Source of the DNA: Pseudomonas lalkuanensis
Lineage (GTDB): Bacteria; Pseudomonadota; Gammaproteobacteria; Pseudomonadales; Pseudomonadaceae
Length of the DNA: 64,000 bases
Direction: 5' to 3'
Assembly (NCBI RefSeq): GCF_008807375.1
Contig: NZ_CP043311.1
Location: 3,452,001 to 3,516,000, forward strand
The position numbers and the translations under genes are program-made. This document shows, in pieces, positions 9,142-16,567 of the stretch (within the stretch, counting starts at the first letter, position 1; each line of letters opens with the position of its first letter). The notes beneath the pieces were generated by a model, which saw only the letters and a program-made list of their open reading frames with translations, made no database searches and had not been told where the DNA came from.

Positions 9142-9210
9142 TGTGGGAGCGATTTCAATCGCCTAGCAGGACGCAGTCCTGCCGCCCTGCGAGAGCGAAT
9201 TCATTCGCGA
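9142..9210. repeat. Pseudomonas REP pair
   Basis: Two REP-like units: GCGATTTCAATCGC (9149-9162) and GCGAATTCATTCGC (9195-9208), separated by a short hairpin AGGAC-GCA-GTCCT. The same core recurs at least nine more times between genes in this window, so this belongs to a dispersed intergenic repeat family. Confidence 0.75.
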
Positions 9211-9365
9211 AGATGGCCAGGCACCTTACCTGCCATTGGCAGCCCCCTCCCCCGCCCCCTCTCCCAGAGGGCGCGGGGTGACTCGCGCCGGCGAGGCACA
9301 AACAATCCTGAAGCAACCACCGGCCTGAAACTGAGCGGCTAGGGTGGGGCGGCGAATTCGCCCCT

Positions 9366-9720
9366 TCAGGAGGCCGAGCGGAATCGTTGCAAAACGCAGC
9401 GAAGCGAAGTAACAGCCAAAGGCTGGCCCGAAGGACGAGCGGCATGAATGCCGCGAGAGGCGTGTGGGGCCATGAATGGCCCCTCTCGCCGTGCCCCCGG
9501 CGCAACGATGGAGCGAGGGGCGTTTGGCGAAGGCAAACGGGGACGCCGAGTTCCGGATGCAGGGGCAAGACCTTTGCTTCCTTTGGGTTGGGCGGCACTC
9601 CGTCGTTTGCCAAAGGGAGTCGCCTGGGAAGGCGAAACCACAAACAGCCGCAAAACTCGGCAAGCAGTCTGGCCCACAGTTGAAGCCGACATAGCCCGCG
9701 CATTCGCGGACTGGATCGCC
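9366..9720. other. Palindrome-rich non-coding element between AraC and yeiH genes
   Basis: The 900 bases from 9076 to 9988 hold no convincing gene. All open frames here are short, overlap on both strands and have low-complexity Arg/Ser/Pro-rich translations. The stretch 9366-9720 is structured: GCGGCATGAATGCCGC (about 9441-9456) and GGGGCCATGAATGGCCCC (about 9468-9485) are perfect palindromes around ATGAAT or similar, with further GC-rich arms. It resembles recurring intergenic elements I have seen in pseudomonad genomes that are often mis-called as small proteins, but copy number cannot be checked here. Confidence 0.4.
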
Positions 9721-9882
9721 GCGTGCTGCCAATTGCCGCGCATCGATGGGTATCGCTCCGCTCCACCCATCCTATGGCGCCACCCGTTCAGGGCCTTCGT
9801 AGAGTGGGCCACGCTTTATCGATCCACCATTCGTATTCATCGCCGACCTGCGAGAACCTCCGCTCCCACAAAAAATGAAGGC

Positions 9883-9930
9883 AAAAAAAACCGCGCGTCG
9901 AAACCCGTCCCAGGAGGCTTCGTCGCGCGG
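9883..9930 (-). terminator. Rho-independent terminator of the yeiH operon
   Basis: On the minus strand a stem formed by CCGCGCG (arms 9891-9897 and 9924-9930 with extra pairing inside) is followed by eight T (A-run at 9883-9890 on the plus strand). It lies 59 bases beyond the stop codon of the last gene of the seven-gene operon. Confidence 0.75.
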
Positions 9931-9988
9931 CAAAGTGCCCGCTGTGGCAGGCGTCGATGACCCCCTCACGGGAGCAGGAGTAAGGGTT

Positions 9989-10999
9989 TCAGAAGCCCCA
10001 ATGCAGCATGGCCAGTACCAGGACGGCGAGGAATGCGGTCTCCCCCACCATCAGCAGGATGGGCTTGATACCCACCGAGGCCAGGTCCTTGAGTTGGGTT
10101 TTCATGCCCAGGGCGCTGATGGCGATCACCAGGCACCAGCGCGACAGTTCATTGCCGGCTTCTTGCACCACCGGCGGAATCACACCCGTGCTGTTGATCG
10201 CGGCGAGGATCACGAAGCCCACCGCGAACCAGGGCAGCAGCGGCGGCCGCTTGCTCCCCGGCTCGGCGCCGCGCATGCGGGTGATCATTGCGGCGCAGAC
10301 GATCACCGGCAGCAGCATCGCCACACGCATCAGCTTGACCACGGTGGCGCTGTCGCCGGTCTCGTGGGACATGCTGTAGCCCGCGCCCACCACCTGGGCG
10401 ACGTCATGGATGGTGCCGCCGATGAAGAACCCGGCATGCAACGGCGAGAGCCCAAGGGCCTCGGCGATCATCGGATAGAGGATCATCGCCAGGGTGGACA
10501 GCGCCGATACGCCGATTACCGTGAACAGCGTCGCGCGTTCCTTCTGCGGATGGCTGGGCAGGGCCGCCGCCAGGGCCAGGGCCGCCGAAGCGCCACAGAT
10601 GGCGGTGGCGCCGCCGGTAAGCAGGCCGAACAGGCTGTTGAAGCCGAGCAGACGCGCCACTGCGACTGACACAAGGATGGTAACCACCACCAGTGCCACC
10701 ACCATGGCGACTGGCTGCCAGCCGAGCGACGCGATCTGTTCCAGGGTGATGCGAATGCCCAACAGCGCCACGCCAACCCGCAGTACTTCGCGGGCGGTGA
10801 ACTCGATACCGGGCTTGCACGCGCCGTCGGTCGCCAGGAAGTTCACCGCGAGGCCCAGCAGGAGGGCGAAGAGCATCACCGGAGCACCGTAGTGCTCGGA
10901 AAGGAAGGTGGCCGCGGCGGCGACCACGGCGCTGACGATCACACCGGGCATCAATACCCGGGTACGCGACCCCAGCGCGGTTATTGCTGTTGCAGACAT
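9989..10999 (-). CDS. yeiH: YeiH-family putative sulfate/sulfite exporter (UPF0324)
   Basis: A 336-residue membrane protein with about ten hydrophobic helices. The conserved UPF0324 signatures are present: 'LLGIRITLEQIASLGW', 'TGGATAICGASAALALA' and 'FFIGGTIHDVAQVVGAGY'. The start at 10999 (MSATAITALGS) overlaps the end of the Rieske gene by 19 bases, so the two are probably translationally coupled. The E. coli YeiH neighbourhood is linked to sulfite stress and the family is annotated as a sulfate exporter; direct transport evidence is thin. Its position at the end of an operon with a TauD-like dioxygenase, an enzyme type that can release sulfite, supports a role in removing that anion. Confidence 0.85.
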   Translation of the reverse strand: MSATAITALGSRTRVLMPGVIVSAVVAAAATFLSEHYGAPVMLFALLLGLAVNFLATDGACKPGIEFTAREVLRVGVALLGIRITLEQIASLGWQPVAMVVALVVVTILVSVAVARLLGFNSLFGLLTGGATAICGASAALALAAALPSHPQKERATLFTVIGVSALSTLAMILYPMIAEALGLSPLHAGFFIGGTIHDVAQVVGAGYSMSHETGDSATVVKLMRVAMLLPVIVCAAMITRMRGAEPGSKRPPLLPWFAVGFVILAAINSTGVIPPVVQEAGNELSRWCLVIAISALGMKTQLKDLASVGIKPILLMVGETAFLAVLVLAMLHWGF

Positions 11000-11331
11000 A
11001 CGATTGATTCCTGCGGACGCGGCCGCGATAGATCGATGAAACAACGGCCCTGCTGCAGCTCCACCGCATAGGTGGCGACACCGAAGCCTTTCACGCCAGC
11101 CACGCAGCCGGTGGCGAGATCGAAGCGCAGGCCGTGGGCCGGGCAATGCAGCAGGCGCCCGTCCAGGCGGCCACCGAACAGCGAGGCGCCGTTGTGCGGG
11201 CAGCCTTCGTCGATGGCATAGAGCTCGCCGTTCAGGTTGAACAGCACCAGCGACTTTCCTTCATGGCGGAACAGGCTGCGCCCGCCCGCGGGCGGCACCT
11301 GCGCTGCCGGAACCTCCAGCAACCGGCTCAT
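10981..11331 (-). CDS. Small Rieske [2Fe-2S] ferredoxin-like protein
   Basis: A 116-residue single-domain protein starting MSRLLEVPAAQ. The two cluster-binding motifs are intact: 'CPHNGASL' (Cys-x-His) and 'CPAHGLRF' (Cys-x-x-His). The domain resembles the nitrite reductase small subunit and ferredoxin components of dioxygenases. Its ATG overlaps the stop of the DsbA-like gene (TCAT at 11328-11331), so it is coupled to it. No Rieske oxygenase alpha subunit is encoded in this operon, so its partner is unclear; it may deliver electrons to an enzyme encoded elsewhere. Confidence 0.85.
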   Translation of the reverse strand: MSRLLEVPAAQVPPAGGRSLFRHEGKSLVLFNLNGELYAIDEGCPHNGASLFGGRLDGRLLHCPAHGLRFDLATGCVAGVKGFGVATYAVELQQGRCFIDLSRPRPQESIVCLQQQ

Positions 11332-11996
11332 GCGGTGCAGGCCTCCGCCACGGCGCGCAGATCCAGGGCGCGCTGCAACTGGGCCAGCATCAGCCACGGC
11401 GGCTGGGCGCCGGCCAGCGACAGGCGCCGGTCGATCGCAAAGGACGGCACTGCCTGGGTAGCCGGGACGGCGTCGCTTCCGATATAGGGGCGCCCGTCGT
11501 CGAACAGCGCGGCTTCCAGGCGGCGCGGGTCGAAACCACACTGCCTGGCCACGCTCAGCAGCAGTTCGCTGTTGCCCAGGTCCTCGCCAGACTGGAAGTA
11601 GCCGGCAAACAGACGCTCCAGCAGGGTATCCACCTGCCGCTCGCTGCCCTGCTCCATGGCCAGGGCCAGCAGGCGGTGGGCATTGGCGGTGTTGGGCATG
11701 ACTTCGATGCGACGCAGGTCCACGTCCACGTCGGCGTGGTAGGCGGCATCCTGCACCTGCTCCTGGCGGGCACGTACCGCGGCTTCGCTACCGAGGCGTT
11801 GCACATAGAACTCCATGAAGGGCACGCCTTGCGCCGGCAGGTGGGGCAGCAGCTGCACGCCGCGCCAGCGCGTCTGCACCTGCACATCCGGGCGACTCTG
11901 CGCGAGTGTGCGCACGGCCTTTTCCAGGTTGCGTTTGCCAATCAGGCACCAGGGACAGATGAAGTCGAAAGTCATTTCGACCAACAGCGATTTCAT
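11328..11996 (-). CDS. DsbA-family (FrnE-like) thioredoxin-fold oxidoreductase
   Basis: A 222-residue protein without a signal peptide, carrying a CPWC active site at residues 14-17 right after the first strand, then the helical insertion and 'AVPSF' (the cis-Pro region), as in FrnE and 2-hydroxychromene-2-carboxylate isomerase relatives. It is cytoplasmic, so it is not a classical DsbA. Its start overlaps the MFS stop by one base (TAATG). In polyketide and aromatic pathways FrnE-like proteins act as isomerases or glutathione-dependent redox enzymes; its role here is unknown, perhaps a thiol-dependent step in the same pathway. Confidence 0.85.
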   Translation of the reverse strand: MKSLLVEMTFDFICPWCLIGKRNLEKAVRTLAQSRPDVQVQTRWRGVQLLPHLPAQGVPFMEFYVQRLGSEAAVRARQEQVQDAAYHADVDVDLRRIEVMPNTANAHRLLALAMEQGSERQVDTLLERLFAGYFQSGEDLGNSELLLSVARQCGFDPRRLEAALFDDGRPYIGSDAVPATQAVPSFAIDRRLSLAGAQPPWLMLAQLQRALDLRAVAEACTA

Positions 11997-13297
11997 TAAC
12001 GTTCCTCACTTGCCATCAGCGGTGCGAGCTTCTGGATGTCCTTCTGGTAGTGGCGCTTGCCGTACCAGAACACCAGGGCCGCGGCGACGCTGATCAACGG
12101 AATCAACTGGAAGGCACGATCCAGGCCGAAGAAATCGGCCAGCACGCCTGTGACATAGGGTCCGGGCGCCAGGCCAAGCAGGTTGTTGGCCAGGGTCAGG
12201 GTGGCAAAGGCAGTACCGTGGATCGAGTAGTGGGTCAGGTTGGCGACCATGGCGCCGGCCGGGCCGGAGGTGCCGGTCGCCACCAGCATGGCCAGGGCAA
12301 TGGTCACCAGCTGGGGTACGCCGGGGGCCATCTGGAAGGCTACCGACAGCAGCACGCAGCTGATCAGGCAGTAGGCGATGGCCAGGGCGATCTTGCGGTC
12401 CGGGGCATTGCGGCACATGCGGTCGCTGAGGATGCCGCAGAGGATCATGCCGGCGCCGCCGGTGAGCACGATGATGGCCGAGACAGCGCCAGCCTGATCG
12501 GTGCCCATGTGGTAGTAACGATTCAGGTAGCTGGGGAACCACACCATCACCGCCGCACCGACGAACAGCTGCAGGCCGCTACCGACGTAGGCGCAGACCA
12601 CCGAGCGGCTGGCGAACAGGGTTTTCAGCGGACGGCGGCAGGGAAATTCGTCCGTTGCGCTCGGCGCCGGCAGCGGACTACCGATGCGCGATTGCTTGAC
12701 CACCATCGGATAGACCAGCGCCAGCACCAGGCCGAAGATCGCCATGCCGGTGAAGGACCAGCGCCAACCCAGGTGTTGCGCCAGGACGCCGCCCAGGGCC
12801 ATGCCCAGTACCGAGCCGAACATGCCGCCGGCCATGAAGGCACCAGTGATGGTGGCGCGCATCTCGCGAGGGAATACCGACAGCACCACGGCGATACCGA
12901 CGCTGCCATAGGCCGCTTCGCCCACACCCACCAGGAAGCGGGCGATGAACATGTGCTCGTAGTTTTTCGCCAGGCCGCAGGCCAGGGTTGCCAGGCTCCA
13001 GAGCGTGGCCATCAGTACCAGGCTCTTCACCCGCCCCCAACGGTCTGCCAGCAACGACAGCGGAAAGGTCAAGAGCCCCACCATCAGCGCGACGATGCCG
13101 CTGAGCAGACCAAGCTGGGAATCGGTGAGCGTCCATTCGGACTTGAGCAGCGGGAATACCGCGTTGAGCACCTGCCGCGACATGTAGTCGGAGATCAGCA
13201 GGCCGAACGTCAGGGCGAAGACAACCCAGGCGTAGGTGCGGGGGACGTTCACGGCCGATTGGTCGAAATCGGCGGTGGCAGCGGAATGAAAGGCCAT
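11996..13297 (-). CDS. MFS transporter
   Basis: A 433-residue major facilitator with 12 predicted helices. The loop 2-3 signature 'LLADRWGRVKSLVL' and the helix 5 region 'FMAGGMFGSVLGMALGGVLA' are clear. It resembles organic-acid and aromatic-acid symporters of the anion:cation symporter type. AAGGTAACC precedes the ATG. It sits between the BKACE gene and the DsbA-like gene and is likely the uptake system for the operon's substrate. The substrate cannot be read from sequence. Confidence 0.85.
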   Translation of the reverse strand: MAFHSAATADFDQSAVNVPRTYAWVVFALTFGLLISDYMSRQVLNAVFPLLKSEWTLTDSQLGLLSGIVALMVGLLTFPLSLLADRWGRVKSLVLMATLWSLATLACGLAKNYEHMFIARFLVGVGEAAYGSVGIAVVLSVFPREMRATITGAFMAGGMFGSVLGMALGGVLAQHLGWRWSFTGMAIFGLVLALVYPMVVKQSRIGSPLPAPSATDEFPCRRPLKTLFASRSVVCAYVGSGLQLFVGAAVMVWFPSYLNRYYHMGTDQAGAVSAIIVLTGGAGMILCGILSDRMCRNAPDRKIALAIAYCLISCVLLSVAFQMAPGVPQLVTIALAMLVATGTSGPAGAMVANLTHYSIHGTAFATLTLANNLLGLAPGPYVTGVLADFFGLDRAFQLIPLISVAAALVFWYGKRHYQKDIQKLAPLMASEER

Positions 13298-13372
13298 CGC
13301 GGTTACCTTGAATCTGTGCGTGTAGTTGTTTTTGTCACGCTAGCTGGCGGGGACGCGGTTGGCACCCTGCCG

Positions 13373-13395
13373 GGGCCGGCCTTTTGGGCCGGCCC
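13373..13395 (-). other. GC-rich hairpin between BKACE and MFS genes
   Basis: GGGCCGGCC (13373-13381) pairs with GGCCGGCCC (13387-13395) across a five-base loop. It lies between two cistrons of the operon and is not followed by a T-run, so it is a possible processing or attenuation point rather than a full terminator. Confidence 0.5.
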
Positions 13396-13410
13396 TTCTG
13401 GCTACGCTGG

Positions 13411-14463
13411 TCAGGTACGCATCGGAACGTGCTTCTGACCCGGCTGGCGGTTCGGCGCCATGCCGTTCATGCGCAGGGTTTCTTCCACGTCCTTGTACTC
13501 CACGCCGATCTTGTAGATCTCGCGCGCTTCCTTGCCGCTGGCGATTTCGCGGCCCAACTCGTGGGCGATGCGCACCGTCTGCTGGATCTGCTGCACCGAG
13601 GTGAAGCGCTTGCCGTGCTGATCGATGATGGTGTCCTCGATGCCGACGCGCGGGTGCAGGCCCATCGCGAGGGCCATGGTGTTGAACGGCAGGACGTTCT
13701 TCAGCAGCGACTCGGCGGTGAGGGTGCCGCCGTTCGGGGCACGGTGGATGAAGTTGAAGAAGTTGAACGGGTTGGGGCCGTCGAAACCGCCGCCGATGCC
13801 GATCCAGGTCAGGTTCAGCGGGCCCTTGTAGACGCCCTTGCGCACCAGGCGCTCGAGGGTTTCCAGGGCGTGGATGCCGGTGAGCTGGAAGTGCGGCTGG
13901 ATGCCGTTGGCCATCAGGCGCTTGAGGTGCTCCTCGACCCAGGCCGGGCCGGCCGGCACGGTCATCTCACTGTAGGCGGCCTGGTAGACCGGGTTTTCCA
14001 GGGAGGTGCCCTTCAGGTACTCCGGATAAAGGAGTTCCATGATGTTCATCTGGGTGGTGTTGATGGCCACGGTGACCTGGTCGGGCTTCGGGGTCAGCTC
14101 GGCCAGCATGTGGCGGGTGTCGTCGGACAGCCACTTGGCCGCCTCGCCTTCGCTCTCGGGGGCGAAGGAAATGGAGCCGCCCACCTGGATGATCATGTCC
14201 GGTACGGCTTCACGCACGCCGGCGATCAGCTCGTTGAACTTGGACAGGCGCTTGGAGCCGGTGCCGTCCAGTTCACGCACGTGCAGGTGGAGGACGGTAG
14301 CGCCTGCTTCATAGCAGTCAACGGCCTTCTGGACCTGCTCGTCCATGGTCACCGGAATGTCTTCCGGGAAGTCGGCCGGCATCCACTCGGGGCCGTAGGG
14401 CGCCACGGTGATGACCACCTTTTCCATGTTTTCCGGGTGCAGGGAATCGTCGAGGAATTGCAT
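13411..14463 (-). CDS. BKACE-family beta-keto acid cleavage enzyme (DUF849)
   Basis: A 350-residue TIM-barrel enzyme of the 3-keto-5-aminohexanoate cleavage (Kce)/BKACE family. The zinc-binding pair is visible as 'VLHLHVRELDG' (His59, His61), with the family's Gly-rich end 'TWIGIGGGFDGPNPFNFFNF' and 'ALAMGLHPRVGIEDTI'. BKACE enzymes condense a beta-keto acid with acetyl-CoA and release acetoacetate plus a new acyl-CoA, or acetoacetyl-CoA from dehydrocarnitine. CGGAGA lies ahead of the ATG. Placed between a TauD-like dioxygenase and a transporter, it should act on a beta-keto acid made by the upstream enzymes. The active-site lid residues that set substrate choice cannot be judged here. Confidence 0.9.
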   Translation of the reverse strand: MQFLDDSLHPENMEKVVITVAPYGPEWMPADFPEDIPVTMDEQVQKAVDCYEAGATVLHLHVRELDGTGSKRLSKFNELIAGVREAVPDMIIQVGGSISFAPESEGEAAKWLSDDTRHMLAELTPKPDQVTVAINTTQMNIMELLYPEYLKGTSLENPVYQAAYSEMTVPAGPAWVEEHLKRLMANGIQPHFQLTGIHALETLERLVRKGVYKGPLNLTWIGIGGGFDGPNPFNFFNFIHRAPNGGTLTAESLLKNVLPFNTMALAMGLHPRVGIEDTIIDQHGKRFTSVQQIQQTVRIAHELGREIASGKEAREIYKIGVEYKDVEETLRMNGMAPNRQPGQKHVPMRT

Positions 14464-14532
14464 GGGGATCTCCGGGTTAAGTTCTTGTTCAGGGGTCCCG
14501 GCCGGGCATCACCCGGCTGGGCGGACAGGTGG

Positions 14533-15381
14533 TCAGAAGGTCTTGTCGCCGATGATCCCGGCGCGCTCCATCTTGCGGACGCAGGGCGGGTAATCCATCA
14601 CGGCGTAGTGCTGGGTGGAGCGGTTGTCCCAGATGGCCACGCTGTTCTTCTTCCAGCGCCAGCGCACCTGGTACTCGGGGATGTAGGCCTGGCTGACCAG
14701 ATAGCGCAGCAGGTCGCTGCCGCCCATGCTGTAGTCCTGGCCGTAGCGCACGCGCTCGGGGGTATGGAAGTTGGTGAAGTGGGTGGCGAAGGCGTTGACG
14801 AAGAGAATCTTCTCGCCGGTTTCCGGGTGGGTGCGCACCACCGGATGCTCGGCGTCCGGGTACATGGCCTTGAGCGCCAGGCGCTTCTCGACGGGCATGG
14901 CCGCACCGAAGCTCGCCTCGATGCTGTGGCGGGCGCGCAGGCCCTCGATGCGCGCTTTCACATCTTCCGGCAGCTTCTCGTAGGCCAGGGCCATGTTCGC
15001 CCACATGGTGTCGCCGCCCACTGGCGGGCACTCCACGCAGCGCAGCACGCAACCCATGGGCGGGGCGTCGCGCCAGGTGGCGTCGGTGTGCCAGGCGTTC
15101 TCGTAGCGGTCGTTGGGTTGGTCAGGGTCCTTGTAGATGCGCACCAGGCCCGGATGCTCCGGGTCGCTGCCGGCCACCGGATGGTCTTCCAGCTCGCCGA
15201 AGCGACGGGCGAAGGCCACGTGCTCGGCACGGCTGATCTTCTGGTCACGCAGGAACAGCACCTTGTGCTTGAGCAGCAGCGCCTTGATCTCGGCGAACAG
15301 ACCCTCGTCCCGGGCGGCATCGCCCAGGTTCACACCGCTGATTTCGGCGCCGATGGCGCAAGTGAGTTGCTCTACATTCAT
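14533..15381 (-). CDS. TauD/TfdA-family Fe(II)/2-oxoglutarate dioxygenase
   Basis: A 282-residue enzyme with the facial triad His98-x-Asp100 ('NAWHTDATW') and a distal His near residue 258 ('STQHYAVMDY'), followed by the 2-oxoglutarate-binding Arg region. Overall it resembles TauD in length and in the 'GGDTMWANMALAYE' block. TauD releases sulfite from taurine, TfdA cleaves 2,4-D, and AtsK attacks alkyl sulfates, so the exact reaction is open. The ATG at 15381 is chosen as the family N-terminus (MNVEQLTCAIGAEISGV); it lies 10 bases after the stop of the oxidoreductase gene. A YeiH exporter downstream favours a sulfur-containing substrate. Confidence 0.88.
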   Translation of the reverse strand: MNVEQLTCAIGAEISGVNLGDAARDEGLFAEIKALLLKHKVLFLRDQKISRAEHVAFARRFGELEDHPVAGSDPEHPGLVRIYKDPDQPNDRYENAWHTDATWRDAPPMGCVLRCVECPPVGGDTMWANMALAYEKLPEDVKARIEGLRARHSIEASFGAAMPVEKRLALKAMYPDAEHPVVRTHPETGEKILFVNAFATHFTNFHTPERVRYGQDYSMGGSDLLRYLVSQAYIPEYQVRWRWKKNSVAIWDNRSTQHYAVMDYPPCVRKMERAGIIGDKTF

Positions 15382-15391
15382 GACCAGCGCC

Positions 15392-16372
15392 TCAGATGAC
15401 GAAGATGGACGAACCAGTGGTCTTGCGCGATTCCAGGTCCCGGTGGGCCTGTACGGCATCTTCCAGCGCGTAGTGCTGGTTGATGTCGATGCGAATGCGG
15501 CCGTTGCCCACGTGGTCGAACAGCTCGCCCACCAGCTCTGCCTTCTCCGCCGGATCGGCGATGTAGTCGGCCAGGGCCGGACGGGTGATGAACAGCGAGC
15601 CCTTCATCGCCAGCAGCACCGGATCGAAGGCCGGGATCGGGCCGGACGCGGTGCCGACGCAGACCATCAGGCCACGACGCTTGAGCGAGTCCAGGGAAGC
15701 CATGAAGGTGTTCTTGCCGACGCTGTCGAACACCACGTCGACGCCGCGACCGCCGGTCAGCTCGCGCACACGCTTGGCGATGTCTTCTTCGCTGTAGTTG
15801 ATGACGTGGTCACAGCCGTGGGCACGGGCGACTTCGGCCTTGCCTTCGGTGGACACGGTGCCGATCACGTTCAGGCCGAGCAGCTTGGCCCACTGCGAAA
15901 CGATCAGGCCGACGCCGCCAGCGGCAGCGTGCAGGAGGATGCTGTCGCCTTCCTTGAAATCGTGGATGCGGCGCATCAGGTAGGCGGAGGTGAGGCCACG
16001 CATGGTCATGGCCGCAGCGGTCTCGAAGGAGATGGTGCCGGGCAGCTTGATCAGCGGCGCAGCAGGCACCAGGCGCTCGGTGCTGTAGGCGCCGAGGGTG
16101 TTGACGAAGCCGGTGTAGGTCACACGATCGCCCAGGGCGACGTTGTCCACGCCCTCGCCCACTGCAACCACCACGCCGGAAGCCTCGACACCGATGCCAT
16201 TGGGCAGCGGGATCGGATAGGTACCGTTACGGAAGTAGGTATCGGCGTAGTTGAGACCTACGGCGACGTGACGAACACGCACTTCACCGGGTCCCGGGTC
16301 ACCGACCTCGACCTCTTCATAGCGCAGTACTTCCGGTCCCCCGGCTTCATAAAAGCGAACGGCTTTGGCCAT
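15392..16372 (-). CDS. Quinone oxidoreductase-type (MDR) NADPH dehydrogenase
   Basis: A 326-residue member of the medium-chain dehydrogenase/reductase family, of the zinc-free quinone oxidoreductase (QorA) type. The NADPH-binding Rossmann motif is 'AAAGGVGLIVSQWAK', and the N-terminal 'GPEVLRYEEVEVGDPGPGEV' and 'GLNYADTYFRNGTYP' blocks are characteristic. GGAGACAGGC precedes the ATG at 16372, which is preferred to an upstream start 36 bases away. First gene of the seven-gene operon. It may reduce or oxidise a carbonyl or enone in the pathway. The upstream region carries motifs shared with the AraC locus at 7.8 kb. Confidence 0.88.
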   Translation of the reverse strand: MAKAVRFYEAGGPEVLRYEEVEVGDPGPGEVRVRHVAVGLNYADTYFRNGTYPIPLPNGIGVEASGVVVAVGEGVDNVALGDRVTYTGFVNTLGAYSTERLVPAAPLIKLPGTISFETAAAMTMRGLTSAYLMRRIHDFKEGDSILLHAAAGGVGLIVSQWAKLLGLNVIGTVSTEGKAEVARAHGCDHVINYSEEDIAKRVRELTGGRGVDVVFDSVGKNTFMASLDSLKRRGLMVCVGTASGPIPAFDPVLLAMKGSLFITRPALADYIADPAEKAELVGELFDHVGNGRIRIDINQHYALEDAVQAHRDLESRKTTGSSIFVI

Positions 16373-16444
16373 GCCTGTCTCCAATCTGGATTCTTGTAGT
16401 CGGGTCACGGACCCATGGATTGGACTCTAGGCATCCCCCCCTGG

Positions 16445-16487
16445 AGGTGCTTCGCATCGCACGACGGGGGCTTTTCATTTCATGACA
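16445..16487 (-). promoter_or_regulatory. Shared motif block upstream of the oxidoreductase operon
   Basis: AGGTGCTTCGCAT (16445-16457) and TTTCATGACA (16478-16487) both also occur next to each other at 7803-7824 in the AraC/hydrolase intergenic region. In both places they lie upstream of a minus-strand operon, 75-120 bases before the first start codon. This suggests one regulator controls both operons, with the AraC-type protein at 8.1 kb the obvious candidate. Confidence 0.55.
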
Positions 16488-16567
16488 GGCCCCTCCCCGG
16501 ACGCCCCAACGGCCCGGTGGCCAATCGTTTGCGGGAGTCGATCCGCAAGCTCGGCGGCGCTGTTCGG

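Noticed and set aside
9155..9960. Several 65-203 codon frames on both strands
   Set aside because: They overlap one another in every frame, have low-complexity Arg/Ser/Pro-rich translations, lack good ribosome-binding sites and cover REP and palindromic sequence.
12050..15399. Plus-strand frames of 462 and 671 codons
   Set aside because: These are antisense to the MFS, BKACE and dioxygenase genes, all of which show full motifs.
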